From contig JAXMDA010000005.1 of NCBI GenBank assembly GCA_046349085.1, positions 62,001 to 126,000 on the forward strand: DNA of 64,000 bases, read 5' to 3'. The notes below the pieces were generated by a model that searched no databases, was not told the origin of the DNA, and saw only the letters and a program-made list of their open reading frames with translations. Made by a program: the position numbers and the translations under genes. Source of the stretch: JAJXWB01 sp046349085 (GTDB lineage: Bacteria > Pseudomonadota > Alphaproteobacteria > Rhizobiales > Beijerinckiaceae). Position 1 is the first letter of the stretch, and each line of letters begins with the position of its first letter. Below, one piece after another: positions 48,616-56,944 of the stretch.

Positions 48616-50559
48616 TCAGCGCGTCGCGATCTGCACGCGGCCGTCCTTGCGCGGCGGGGCCTTCGGCTGCGCCGGCGCGCGCTTGACCGGCGCGGGCGGC
48701 GGCGTGTTCTCGTCGAAGAGTTCGGCGAGCTTTTCCGTCATCGCGCCGCCGAGCTCCTCCGCGTCGACGATGGTCACCGCGCGCTTGTAGTAGCGCGTCA
48801 CGTCGTGGCCGATGCCGATGGCGATGAGCTCGACCGGCGAGCGGTTCTCGATCTCGTCGATGATGTGGCGCAGGTGGCGCTCGAGATAATTGCCGGGATT
48901 GACCGAGAGCGTGGAATCGTCGACCGGCGCGCCGTCCGAAATCATCATCAGGATGCGCCGCTGCTCGGGCCGATGCACGAGGCGGCGGTGCGCCCAGTCC
49001 AGCGCCTCGCCGTCGATGTTCTCCTTCAAGAGGCCCTCGCGCATCATCAGGCCGAGATTCTTTCGCGCGCGGCGCCAGGGGGCGTCGGCCGACTTGTAGA
49101 CGATGTGGCGCAGATCGTTGAGGCGGCCGGGATTGGCGGGCTTGCCGGCCTGCAGCCAGGCCTCGCGCGATTGCCCGCCCTTCCAGGCGCGGGTGGTGAA
49201 GCCGAGAATCTCGACCTTCACGCCGCAGCGTTCCAGGGTGCGCGCGAGAATGTCGGCGCAGGTGGCGGCGACCGTGATCGGGCGCCCGCGCATGGAGCCT
49301 GAATTGTCGAGCAGCAGCGTGACGACCGTGTCGCGGAAATTCGTGTCCTTCTCGTGCTTGAAGGAGAGCGGCTGCTGCGGGTCTATGACGATGCGCGGCA
49401 GGCGCGCGGAATCGAGCACGCCTTCCTCGAGATCGAATTCCCAGGCGCGGTTCTGCTGCGCCATCAGGCGGCGCTGCAGGCGGTTGGCGAGACGGCCGAC
49501 GACGTTGGACAGCGACGACAATTGCTTGTCGAGATAGGCGCGCAGGCGCTCGAGTTCTTCCGCGTCGCAGAGCTCTTCCGCCTGCACGATCTCGTCGAAC
49601 TTGTGCGTAAAGGCCTTGTAGTCGGGGGCGCGCTTGTCGGCGCCGTGCATCGGCGGGCGGCGGGATTCGGCGGCTTCCTCGCTGTCGCCGGCGTCGGCTT
49701 CCTCGGGAAATTCGCCCGACGGCGCGTCGGCGGCGTCGGTCTCGCCGTCGTCCATCTCGTCTTCGGAATCGGCGGCCTGCTCCATCTGCACGGCTTCGCC
49801 ATGCGCTTCCTGCTCGTCGCCCTTGTCGTCCTCGTTTTCGTTGTTGTCCGAATCGTCCTTGGAATCCTCTTCGCTCTCGTCGGTGTCGGAGGAGGCGTCG
49901 TCGGCCATGTCGAGCGCGCTCAGCACGGAGTGGACGACCTTGCCGAAGGCGCGCTGGTCCTCGATGGACTTTGCGAGGCGGTCGAGTTCGGCGCCCGCGC
50001 GTTCCTCGACGAACTGCCGCCAGAGATCGACGACGCCCTGCGCGTTCTTCGGCGCGGGCGCGCCGGTGAGGCGCTCGCGCACCATCAGCGCCAGCGCATC
50101 CTCGAGCGGCGCATCGGCGCGATTGTCGATCTCGGCGTAATTGCCGCGGCTGTACCTGTCCTCCAGCATCGCGCCGAGATTGGCGGCGACGCCTTCCATG
50201 CGGCGCGCGCCGATCGCCTCGACGCGGGCCTGCTCCACGGCTTCGAACACGCCGCGGGCGGCGGTCCCCTGAGGGGCGATGCGGCGATGGATCCTGTCGT
50301 CGTGGCAGGCCAGACGCAGCGCCAGCGAATCGGAATGGCCGCGCACGATCGCCGCGTCGCGCGCAGAAAGCTTGCGCGGCGGCTCGGGCAGGCGCGCCTT
50401 GGCGTTCTCGCCCGTGCCGATGACGGCGGGACGGTCGGCCGAATACGTGACTTCGAGGCCCGGCGTCTGCGCCATGGCGCGCATACAGGCGGCCACCGCC
50501 CGCTTGAACGGTTCTTGCGGGGCTTCCTTCGGGGAGGCGGGTTTGCGATTCGAGCTCAC
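48616..50559 (-). CDS. cobT: Aerobic cobaltochelatase subunit CobT
   Basis: Inserts cobalt into hydrogenobyrinate a,c-diamide with CobN and CobS. The 647-residue protein has an N-terminal helical domain, a long acidic linker (about 215-300, with runs of D/E such as DESEEDSKDDSDNNENEDD) and a C-terminal von Willebrand A domain with the MIDAS motif LLLDNSGSM near 418 and SDGAPVDDSTL near 550. The start is GTG with AGGA upstream. It follows cobS by 22 bp. cobN is not in the window. Confidence 0.96.
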   Translation of the reverse strand: MSSNRKPASPKEAPQEPFKRAVAACMRAMAQTPGLEVTYSADRPAVIGTGENAKARLPEPPRKLSARDAAIVRGHSDSLALRLACHDDRIHRRIAPQGTAARGVFEAVEQARVEAIGARRMEGVAANLGAMLEDRYSRGNYAEIDNRADAPLEDALALMVRERLTGAPAPKNAQGVVDLWRQFVEERAGAELDRLAKSIEDQRAFGKVVHSVLSALDMADDASSDTDESEEDSKDDSDNNENEDDKGDEQEAHGEAVQMEQAADSEDEMDDGETDAADAPSGEFPEEADAGDSEEAAESRRPPMHGADKRAPDYKAFTHKFDEIVQAEELCDAEELERLRAYLDKQLSSLSNVVGRLANRLQRRLMAQQNRAWEFDLEEGVLDSARLPRIVIDPQQPLSFKHEKDTNFRDTVVTLLLDNSGSMRGRPITVAATCADILARTLERCGVKVEILGFTTRAWKGGQSREAWLQAGKPANPGRLNDLRHIVYKSADAPWRRARKNLGLMMREGLLKENIDGEALDWAHRRLVHRPEQRRILMMISDGAPVDDSTLSVNPGNYLERHLRHIIDEIENRSPVELIAIGIGHDVTRYYKRAVTIVDAEELGGAMTEKLAELFDENTPPPAPVKRAPAQPKAPPRKDGRVQIATR

Positions 50560-50581
50560 GTGTTCCTGCTTGCGCCGCGCC

Positions 50582-51583
50582 TCAGGTCATCACCACATTG
50601 ACCGCGCTTTCCGGCAGCTCCTTGCCGAAGCAGCGCTGGTAGAATTCGGCGACCATCGGACGCTCGAGCTCGTCGCACTTGTTCAGGAAGGTCAGGCGGA
50701 AGGCGAAGCCGATGTCGCCGAAGATTTCAGCGTTCTCCGCCCAGGTGATCACCGTGCGCGGGCTCATCACCGTCGAGAGGTCCCCGGCCATGAAAGCGTT
50801 GCGGGTGAGGTCGGCGATGCGCACCATCTTGGAAACGGTGTCGCGGCCTTCCTTGGTCTTGTCGTAGGACTTCACCTTGGCGCGCACGATGTCGGCTTCC
50901 TTGTCGTGCGGCAGGTAATTGAGCGTGCAGACGATCGACCAGCGGTCCATCTGGCCCTGGTTGATCTGCTGCGTGCCGTGATAGAGGCCCGAGGTGTCGC
51001 CGAGGCCGACCGTGTTGGCGGTCGAGAACAGGCGGAAGGCGGGATGGGGGCGGATGACGCGGTTCTGGTCGAGCAGCGTCAGGCGGCCGGACACTTCGAG
51101 CACGCGCTGGATCACGAACATCACGTCCGGGCGGCCGGCGTCATATTCGTCGAAGCAGAGCGCGACATTGTTCTGGATCGCCCAGGGCAGAATGCCGTCG
51201 CGGAATTCGGTGACCTGCTTGCCGTCCTTCAGCACGATGGCGTCCTTGCCGACGAGGTCGATGCGCGAAACATGGCTGTCGAGATTGACGCGCACGCAGG
51301 GCCAGTTGAGGCGCGCAGCCACCTGCTCGATGTGCGTCGACTTGCCGGTGCCGTGATAGCCGGTGACCATCACGCGGCGATTGCGGGCGAAGCCCGCGAG
51401 AATGGCGAGCGTCGTCTCGCGGTCGAACAGGTAGTCGGGATCGAGGTCGGGAACGTGCTCGTCGGCCTTGGAATAGGCCGGCACTTCCATGTCCGTGTCG
51501 ATGCCGAAGGTCTGCCGCGCCGAAATCTTGATGTCGGGCATGGGCGCGGCGCGATCTGCGGCTCTTTCGCTAACGGCTTGCAT
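50582..51583 (-). CDS. cobS: Aerobic cobaltochelatase subunit CobS (AAA+ ATPase)
   Basis: A 333-residue AAA+ ATPase that drives cobalt insertion together with CobT and CobN. Walker A VTGYHGTGKSTHIEQ near residue 85, Walker B NVALCFDEYDAGRPD near 140, sensor-1 RLFSTANTVGLGDT near 190 and the C-terminal LTFLNKCDELERP are all present. The ATG at 51583 has CGGAGG 5 bp upstream, so the longer frame to 51625 is rejected. It precedes cobT and follows the J-domain gene by 92 bp, a conserved rhizobial order. Confidence 0.96.
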   Translation of the reverse strand: MQAVSERAADRAAPMPDIKISARQTFGIDTDMEVPAYSKADEHVPDLDPDYLFDRETTLAILAGFARNRRVMVTGYHGTGKSTHIEQVAARLNWPCVRVNLDSHVSRIDLVGKDAIVLKDGKQVTEFRDGILPWAIQNNVALCFDEYDAGRPDVMFVIQRVLEVSGRLTLLDQNRVIRPHPAFRLFSTANTVGLGDTSGLYHGTQQINQGQMDRWSIVCTLNYLPHDKEADIVRAKVKSYDKTKEGRDTVSKMVRIADLTRNAFMAGDLSTVMSPRTVITWAENAEIFGDIGFAFRLTFLNKCDELERPMVAEFYQRCFGKELPESAVNVVMT

Positions 51584-51675
51584 CAATCCTCCGATCGGCC
51601 GGCCGCGGATCGGCGGGCGCTGCATGACATGGTTCGGCCGCGGACTTGTCCGATGCGCCTGACGCCGGCCCGGCG

Positions 51676-52278
51676 TCAGGCGAGCTTGGCCGACCGCAGA
51701 TAATTATAGGCCCTTATGATCTCGCGCAATTTGTCCTCGCTCGACCGGTCTCCCCCGTTGGCGTCGGGATGCAGGCGCTTCACGAGGTCCTTGTAGCGGG
51801 CCTTGATCGCGGCGGCGTCGGCGGTCTCGTCGAGGCCAAGGGCGGACAGCGCTTTCCGGGCGGCAATGCCGTAGCTCGGCCGTACGGGCGCCTCCGGCTG
51901 GCGGCCGCGCATGCGGTCCCCGAACGCGCCCAACGGATCGCGAATGCCTGCATTGTCCTCCCGGAATGACTTGCCGGCGCGGTTGACGCCCATCGCCCAG
52001 GTCGGGCGATGGCCGATCACGTCTTCCTTCATCCAGCGCGCAACCGCCTCGTCGGTCATGCCGTCAAAATAATTGTAGGTCGAATTGTATTCGCGCACGT
52101 GGTCGAGGCAGAAACAGAAATACTGGCCTTCGCGCAGCCGGCCCATCGGCGCCCGGAAGTCGCCGGTCGCCTCGCAGCTCGGAAAATCGCAGACGATCCG
52201 GCGGGACGCCGGCGGCGCCTCGCGTTGGCGCTCGCGCTTGACCCTGATGCGGTCGAAGATGGGCGAATTCAAATCCAT
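51676..52278 (-). CDS. J-domain-containing protein
   Basis: A 200-residue protein. The N-terminal half is specific to this family (RIVCDFPSCEATGDFRAP, CFCLDHVREYNSTYNYFDGM), with two cysteine/histidine groups that may bind metal. The C-terminal 60 residues are a J domain: ALSALGLDETADAAAIKARYKDLVKRLHPDANGGD, containing HPD, so it can stimulate an Hsp70. The start MDLNSPIFDRIRVKRER at 52278 is the usual one. It lies upstream of cobS, as in other Rhizobiales, but a link to cobalamin is unproven. Confidence 0.9.
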   Translation of the reverse strand: MDLNSPIFDRIRVKRERQREAPPASRRIVCDFPSCEATGDFRAPMGRLREGQYFCFCLDHVREYNSTYNYFDGMTDEAVARWMKEDVIGHRPTWAMGVNRAGKSFREDNAGIRDPLGAFGDRMRGRQPEAPVRPSYGIAARKALSALGLDETADAAAIKARYKDLVKRLHPDANGGDRSSEDKLREIIRAYNYLRSAKLA

Positions 52279-52378
52279 GGATCGTTCATTATGGGTCGTT
52301 CGGGTCTCGCCGCAAGGCGCGTTGAGGTCTAAAATTCCGTCAGCAGACAAGTCGTTACACGACGAAGGAGGCCAAAGC

Positions 52379-52672
52379 GTGAATCAGAGCGCAATCCCGG
52401 TTAAGGACCGGATAAGGGCGAAACTTTCAGCAGCGCTCGATCCGGTTTCGCTCGACGTGATCGACGATTCGCACAAGCACGCCGACCATTACGTCCATCC
52501 GGGCGGCGCCGGCCACCAGGGCGGAACGCATTTCACGGTCAAGATCGTATCGGCGGCCTTTTCCGGCAAGAGCCGGGTGCAGCGCCATCGCGCGATCAAC
52601 GAGGCTCTGGCCGAGGAGATCGCCGGCGGCGTGCACGCGCTCGCCATCGACGCGAGGGCGCCGGGGGAGTAG
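52379..52672 (+). CDS. bolA: BolA-family protein
   Basis: A 97-residue BolA protein: VKDRIRAKLSAALDPVSLDVIDDSHKHADH, the histidine-containing HFTVKIVSAAFSGKSRVQRHRAINEALAEE, and GGVHALAIDARAP at the end. BolA proteins work with monothiol glutaredoxins in Fe-S/iron signalling. The start is a GTG with AAGGAGG 7 bp upstream, which decides it. It is divergent from the J-domain gene and shares a 100-bp promoter region with it. Confidence 0.94.
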   Translation: MNQSAIPVKDRIRAKLSAALDPVSLDVIDDSHKHADHYVHPGGAGHQGGTHFTVKIVSAAFSGKSRVQRHRAINEALAEEIAGGVHALAIDARAPGE

Positions 52673-52686
52673 CTGCTTGCAGCCAG

Positions 52687-53124
52687 TCACTTCTTCAGGC
52701 GATCCGCCGAGATGATCTGGAAAACGCCGGCGGCGCGCAGCACGGGCTTGCCGTCGGCGTAGATCATGCCGCTGGAATGGCAGAGCGCACGGCCCATGCG
52801 GTCGATGCGGCCGCGCCCTTCCATCCACGAGCCGAGCGGCGCGGGACTGAGGTAGTCGAGCCCCAGATGCACGGTGACCAGCGTCAGGCGCGGCTTTGTC
52901 GTCAGCGCGATCACGCGCAGCAGATGCACGTCGGCGAGCGCGGCCAGCACGGCGCCGTGGCACTGGCCAATGCGATTGGTGTGGTGCTCCTCCACGCGCA
53001 TGCCGAGGCGATAATCCTCGCCGCCCACGCCGGATTCGTAGAGCCGGCCGATCAGGTCCATGTAAGGACTCGAGTGATCGGTCGGCAAAAAGCCTTCGGG
53101 CGCGGGATTCATGCGATTCGGCAT
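52687..53124 (-). CDS. PaaI-type hotdog thioesterase
   Basis: A 145-residue single-hotdog protein. The core GMRVEEHHTNRIGQCHGAVLAALADVHLLRV matches the PaaI/YigI thioesterase active region (HGAVLAALAD), followed by VTVHLGLDYLSPAPLGSWMEGRGRIDRMGRALCHSSGMIYADGKPV. The start is uncertain among 53124, 53112 and 53181; 53124 is a conventional choice. It is convergent with bolA and divergent from the L,D-transpeptidase gene. Acyl-CoA substrate unknown. Confidence 0.87.
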   Translation of the reverse strand: MPNRMNPAPEGFLPTDHSSPYMDLIGRLYESGVGGEDYRLGMRVEEHHTNRIGQCHGAVLAALADVHLLRVIALTTKPRLTLVTVHLGLDYLSPAPLGSWMEGRGRIDRMGRALCHSSGMIYADGKPVLRAAGVFQIISADRLKK

Positions 53125-53261
53125 CCTCGAGCGTGACGTGTTTGCATCACCCAGTCGATCCGAGCATTCCCGGAGCGTCAACCCGCCCTGTTGCGCTTGC
53201 CAAGTTGGGGAGCGCAGGCCACTAGATTTTGGAAACCCCGGACTTAGGTGACGAGAGCGCC

Positions 53262-54065
53262 ATGCCGATCCATCGACGCGAATTGCTCGCGGGCCTGATC
53301 GCCTGCACAGCCGTGCCGGCGGCCATCGCCGCGCCGGTGGCCGGCGAGACGCGCGGCCTGTACGGCGCGGTGACGGGCGACAAGTTTCCGATCGCCGCGA
53401 TCAACCTCTCGCGCATCAATCCCGCCTTCCTGCGCGCCCAGGTGCCCTACGCCACGCGCGAGCCCGCGGGCACGATCGTCATCGACCCGCGCCGGCACTA
53501 CCTTTACTTCGTCAACGGCGACGGCACGGCCATGCGCTACGGCGTCGGCGTCGGCCGCCAGGGGTTCGCGTGGAAGGGGACGGCGACGATCAACAGCAAG
53601 CAGGAATGGCCGGACTGGTATCCGCCGAAGGAAATGCTGGAGCGCCAGCCCGATCTGATGAAGATGATGAAGGAGCTGCGCTCGGGCGTCGGCATGCCGG
53701 GCGGCCCGCGCAATCCGCTGGGGGCGCGCGCCATGTATCTCTGGCAGAACAACAAGGACACGCTGTTCCGCATCCACGGCACGACCGAACCGTGGACGAT
53801 CGGCACCAACGCCTCGTCCGGCTGCATCCGCATGATCAACCAGGACGCGATGGACCTTTACAGCCGTGTGAACGTCGGCGCGAAGGTCGTGGTGCTCGGT
53901 TCGGGCGCGGCGAACGAGATCGCGATCGGGCCGGGTTCGAGCCCGCCATCCCCACAGACCGCGCAACCGCAGGTCGTGCAGGCGCCGCCCGCGCCGCGCA
54001 GCCAGCCGGCCGCCGTGTCCGCGCCGCGTAATCTCAATCCATATCCGATGGACAGGACCTGGTAG
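53262..54065 (+). CDS. L,D-transpeptidase (ErfK/YbiS/YkuD type)
   Basis: A 267-residue secreted enzyme. A twin-arginine-like signal (MPIHRRELLAGLIACTAVPAAIA) is followed by the YkuD domain (about 55-205): GTIVIDPRRHYLYFVNGDG, YGVGVGRQGFAWKG and the catalytic RIHGTTEPWTIGTNASSGCIRM (His, SSGC) near 165-190. The last 50 residues are Pro/Gln/Ala-rich. It forms 3-3 cross-links or tethers proteins to murein. This is the second L,D-transpeptidase of the window, of a different subfamily from the YafK-like one. The frame opens at 53229, but MPIHRR is the natural start. Confidence 0.92.
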   Translation: MPIHRRELLAGLIACTAVPAAIAAPVAGETRGLYGAVTGDKFPIAAINLSRINPAFLRAQVPYATREPAGTIVIDPRRHYLYFVNGDGTAMRYGVGVGRQGFAWKGTATINSKQEWPDWYPPKEMLERQPDLMKMMKELRSGVGMPGGPRNPLGARAMYLWQNNKDTLFRIHGTTEPWTIGTNASSGCIRMINQDAMDLYSRVNVGAKVVVLGSGAANEIAIGPGSSPPSPQTAQPQVVQAPPAPRSQPAAVSAPRNLNPYPMDRTW

Positions 54066-54240
54066 GCGCCACGCGGCGGCGCGGCCACGAAATCGCCTCA
54101 TCCCTGACTTTTATGCGTCAGGCCGGTTGTCCCGAATTTGCAACTTCGCTCCGCGCGGCTTTTCAAGCGCGGCGCGGAGGCGTAGGAACGCCGGCGGTTT
54201 TGTTTTCGCATTCGCCCGGGGAGCCAAATTGCGACCGACC

Positions 54241-55653
54241 ATGATCCGCGCAACAGCTTCCGCCGCGCTTGTCGCGCTTGTCGCCAGCGCCGTCCCCGCC
54301 GCCGCCAATCCGACGATCGTCATCGACGCCGCCTCCGGCGAGACCCTGGTGCAGCAGGAAGCGACGCGGCCTTGGTATCCGGCCTCGCTCACCAAGCTCA
54401 TGACGGTGTTCGTCGCGCTCAAAGCTGTCCGCGAGGGCCGGATCACGCTGGATACGCCGATCAAGGTGTCGTCGCGCGCAACCAGCATGGCGCCCTCGAA
54501 GATGGGCTTCCGGCCCGGCACTCTGGTGACGCTCGACAACGCGCTGAAGATGCTGATGGTGAAATCGGCCAACGACATCGCCGTGACCATCGCCGAAGGC
54601 GTTTCGGGGTCGGTCGAGGGGTTCGCCGCCGAGATGAACGCTTCGGCGAGCGCGCTCGGAATGCGCGAATCGCATTTCGTCAATCCGAACGGCTTGCCGG
54701 ATTCGCGCCAGGTGTCGTCGGCGCGCGACATGGCGGTTCTCGGCCGCGCACTCTACGTCTATTTCCCGGATCAGGCCGGCCTGTTCGACATCGGCGCGCT
54801 TCGCCTCGGCAAGCGCATCCTGCCGACGCACAACGGCATGCTTGGCCGCTATCCTGGCGCCGACGGCATGAAGACGGGTTTCACCTGCGCGGCCGGCTTC
54901 AATCTGGTGGCGAGCGCGACCCAGAACGGGCGGCGCCTCATCGCGGTCGTGCTCGGCGCGCCGAGCGCCAAGTCGCGCACGATGATGGCGGCGAGCATGC
55001 TCGACAAGGGCTTCGTCTCGGGCGGCGGACAGGGCGCGGCGACGTCGCTCGCCTCCGCCGGCGGCGAGGCGCCCGACATGCATGACTTCGCCTGCCGCAA
55101 TCGCGGCAAGGCCTCTCGGGAATTCGAGGCGCAGGTGGAGGACATGTCCGTCCCGATTCCGCGCAGCTTCATGCAGGCGGCGCAGGGGCCGGAAGGCCAT
55201 TCGCCCTATGGCGCCGCCGGCGGCGCCTCTCCGGCCGCTGGCGGCCCGATGCGGCCGAGCCAGGTCGCGACCCTGCCGCGTCCGGCCTTCCAGCCTGTGC
55301 CGGTCTTCGTCGGTCCGGTCGCCGGCTGGACCGGCCCGATCGCCCACGCCGAGGGCGACACGGCGACGCCGGTCAAGCAGGCCTATTCGCCGGACGGCGA
55401 GGAAGAGGCCGATTCGCCGGTGAAGGCCGCGCCGGACGCGCAATCGATGCGCGGCAAGCGCGCAGCGAAGGCGAAGGTGGCCGCCAAGGCCAAGCCGGCC
55501 AAGGCCAAAGTCGCGAAGGCGACCGAAGAGGACGAAAAGCCGGCCAAGGCCAAGGCCGCGAAGACGCGCATGGCGAAGGCGCACGAGGCGAAGGACAAGG
55601 TCGCCAAGGCGAAGCCGTCCAAGCGGCGCGCCAAGGCCGACGACGACGAATGA
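54241..55653 (+). CDS. D-alanyl-D-alanine carboxypeptidase with lysine-rich C-terminal tail
   Basis: A 470-residue S11-family penicillin-binding protein. Signal peptide about 1-21 (SAALVALVASAVPAAAN), then the SxxK motif YPASLTKLMTVF near 44, SxN in VKSANDIAVTIAEG near 100 and KTG in DGMKTGFTCAAGFNL near 207. The enzyme part ends by about 280. A long Pro-rich linker and a tail (about 394-470) made almost entirely of K/A/R/E/D (AKAKPAKAKVAKAT) resemble histone H1. Such a basic tail in the periplasm might bind teichoid-like or nucleic polymers or the wall. It is 10 bp upstream of the COG0523 gene. Confidence 0.93.
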   Translation: MIRATASAALVALVASAVPAAANPTIVIDAASGETLVQQEATRPWYPASLTKLMTVFVALKAVREGRITLDTPIKVSSRATSMAPSKMGFRPGTLVTLDNALKMLMVKSANDIAVTIAEGVSGSVEGFAAEMNASASALGMRESHFVNPNGLPDSRQVSSARDMAVLGRALYVYFPDQAGLFDIGALRLGKRILPTHNGMLGRYPGADGMKTGFTCAAGFNLVASATQNGRRLIAVVLGAPSAKSRTMMAASMLDKGFVSGGGQGAATSLASAGGEAPDMHDFACRNRGKASREFEAQVEDMSVPIPRSFMQAAQGPEGHSPYGAAGGASPAAGGPMRPSQVATLPRPAFQPVPVFVGPVAGWTGPIAHAEGDTATPVKQAYSPDGEEEADSPVKAAPDAQSMRGKRAAKAKVAAKAKPAKAKVAKATEEDEKPAKAKAAKTRMAKAHEAKDKVAKAKPSKRRAKADDDE

Positions 55654-55663
55654 GCGAGGCGGA

Positions 55664-56806
55664 ATGAACGCGGGTTCTGGACGCCGCCCGCCGCCGCCCG
55701 TCCCGGTCACGATCCTGACGGGCTTTCTGGGGTCGGGCAAAACCACGCTGCTCAACCGCCTGCTCGCCGATCCCGCGCTGGCGGACACGGTCGTGCTCAT
55801 CAACGAGTTCGGCGAGATCGGCCTCGATCATCTCTTCGTCGAAAAGATCGACGGCGACATGATGCTGATGGCCTCGGGTTGCCTGTGCTGCACGATCCGC
55901 GGCGACCTCGTGCACGCGCTGGAAGACCTGCTGCGCCGCCTCGACAACGGCCGCATCAAGCCGTTCCGCCGGATCGTCATCGAGACGACGGGCCTCGCCG
56001 ATCCCGCGCCCATCCTCAATGCGCTGATGGGCCATCCCTATCTGGCGCTGCGCTACAAGCTCGACGGCGTCGTGACGACCGTGGACGCGGTCAACGGCCT
56101 GGCGTCGATCGAGCGGCATCGGGAGGCGCTGCGACAGGTCGCGGTCGCCGACCGCATCGTCCTTACCAAGACCGATTTGCCCGAGGCCGCGGCCAGCGGC
56201 GGGGCGCTCGCGCGGCGTCTCGACGATCTCAATCCCGGCGCGCCCCGGCTCGAGGCGGCAAAGGGCGAGGCGACGGCGGCGGCGCTGTTTTCCGCCGGGC
56301 TGTTTTCCGCCGATCGCAAGATACCCGACGTCGCGGCCTGGTTGCGCGCGGAGGCGTTCGACGACCACGGGCATGGCCACGGCCATCACGGTCATGACCA
56401 CGCGCACGATCCCAACCGCCATGACGCCTCGATCCGCGCCTTCTGCCTGACGCGCGATGCGCCGCTCGACCCGCGCGCCTTCGAGATCTTTCTCGATCTT
56501 CTGCGGCTCGCGCACGGCCCGAAGCTCCTGCGTGTGAAGGGCATTGCCGCGCTCGCCGACGATCCCGACCGGCCGGTCGTCATCCACGGCGTGCAGCATC
56601 TCTTTCATCCTGCGGTGCGACTCGCCGGCTGGCCCGACGCCGACCGCCGGACACGGATCGTGCTGATCGTCGACGGGCTGGATCAGGAATTCGTCGAGCG
56701 GCTGTTTTCGGCCGCGATCGGCGAAGCGCGGGCCGACACGCCGGATCGCGCGGCGTTGCTCGAAAATCCGCTCGCGCTCGGCCGCGGCGGGCTTCTGGCG
56801 GACTAG
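55664..56806 (+). CDS. COG0523 GTPase (CobW/zinc chaperone family)
   Basis: A 380-residue P-loop GTPase. Walker A ILTGFLGSGKTTLLNRLL near 17, the metal-binding CxCC motif SGCLCCTIRGDL near 71, Walker B IVIETTGLADPAPI, and NKxD as LTKTDLP near 168. A His-rich stretch (HGHGHGHHGHDHAHD near 235-250) is probably a metal-storage loop, as in zinc-related members. The C-terminal CobW_C domain starts near 260. The start has AGGCGGA upstream, 10 bp from the preceding stop. The metal and client protein cannot be told from sequence. Confidence 0.92.
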   Translation: MNAGSGRRPPPPVPVTILTGFLGSGKTTLLNRLLADPALADTVVLINEFGEIGLDHLFVEKIDGDMMLMASGCLCCTIRGDLVHALEDLLRRLDNGRIKPFRRIVIETTGLADPAPILNALMGHPYLALRYKLDGVVTTVDAVNGLASIERHREALRQVAVADRIVLTKTDLPEAAASGGALARRLDDLNPGAPRLEAAKGEATAAALFSAGLFSADRKIPDVAAWLRAEAFDDHGHGHGHHGHDHAHDPNRHDASIRAFCLTRDAPLDPRAFEIFLDLLRLAHGPKLLRVKGIAALADDPDRPVVIHGVQHLFHPAVRLAGWPDADRRTRIVLIVDGLDQEFVERLFSAAIGEARADTPDRAALLENPLALGRGGLLAD

Positions 56807-56944
56807 CCCGCCCCCTGTTTGCGATGCGGCGGCCTGATGGCCTGCAATTTGTAGCCGATGTTCCCAGCGACGGGTTCTCAGGCGCCGTCGTCCCGAACCG
56901 GGACATATGCGCCCCGAATGCGCCCTTCGCGATGAGGGAACGCG

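Noticed and set aside
52379..52390. Longer bolA frame starting near 52085
   Set aside because: Would overlap the divergent J-domain gene; the GTG with AAGGAGG at 52365-52371 is a clear start.
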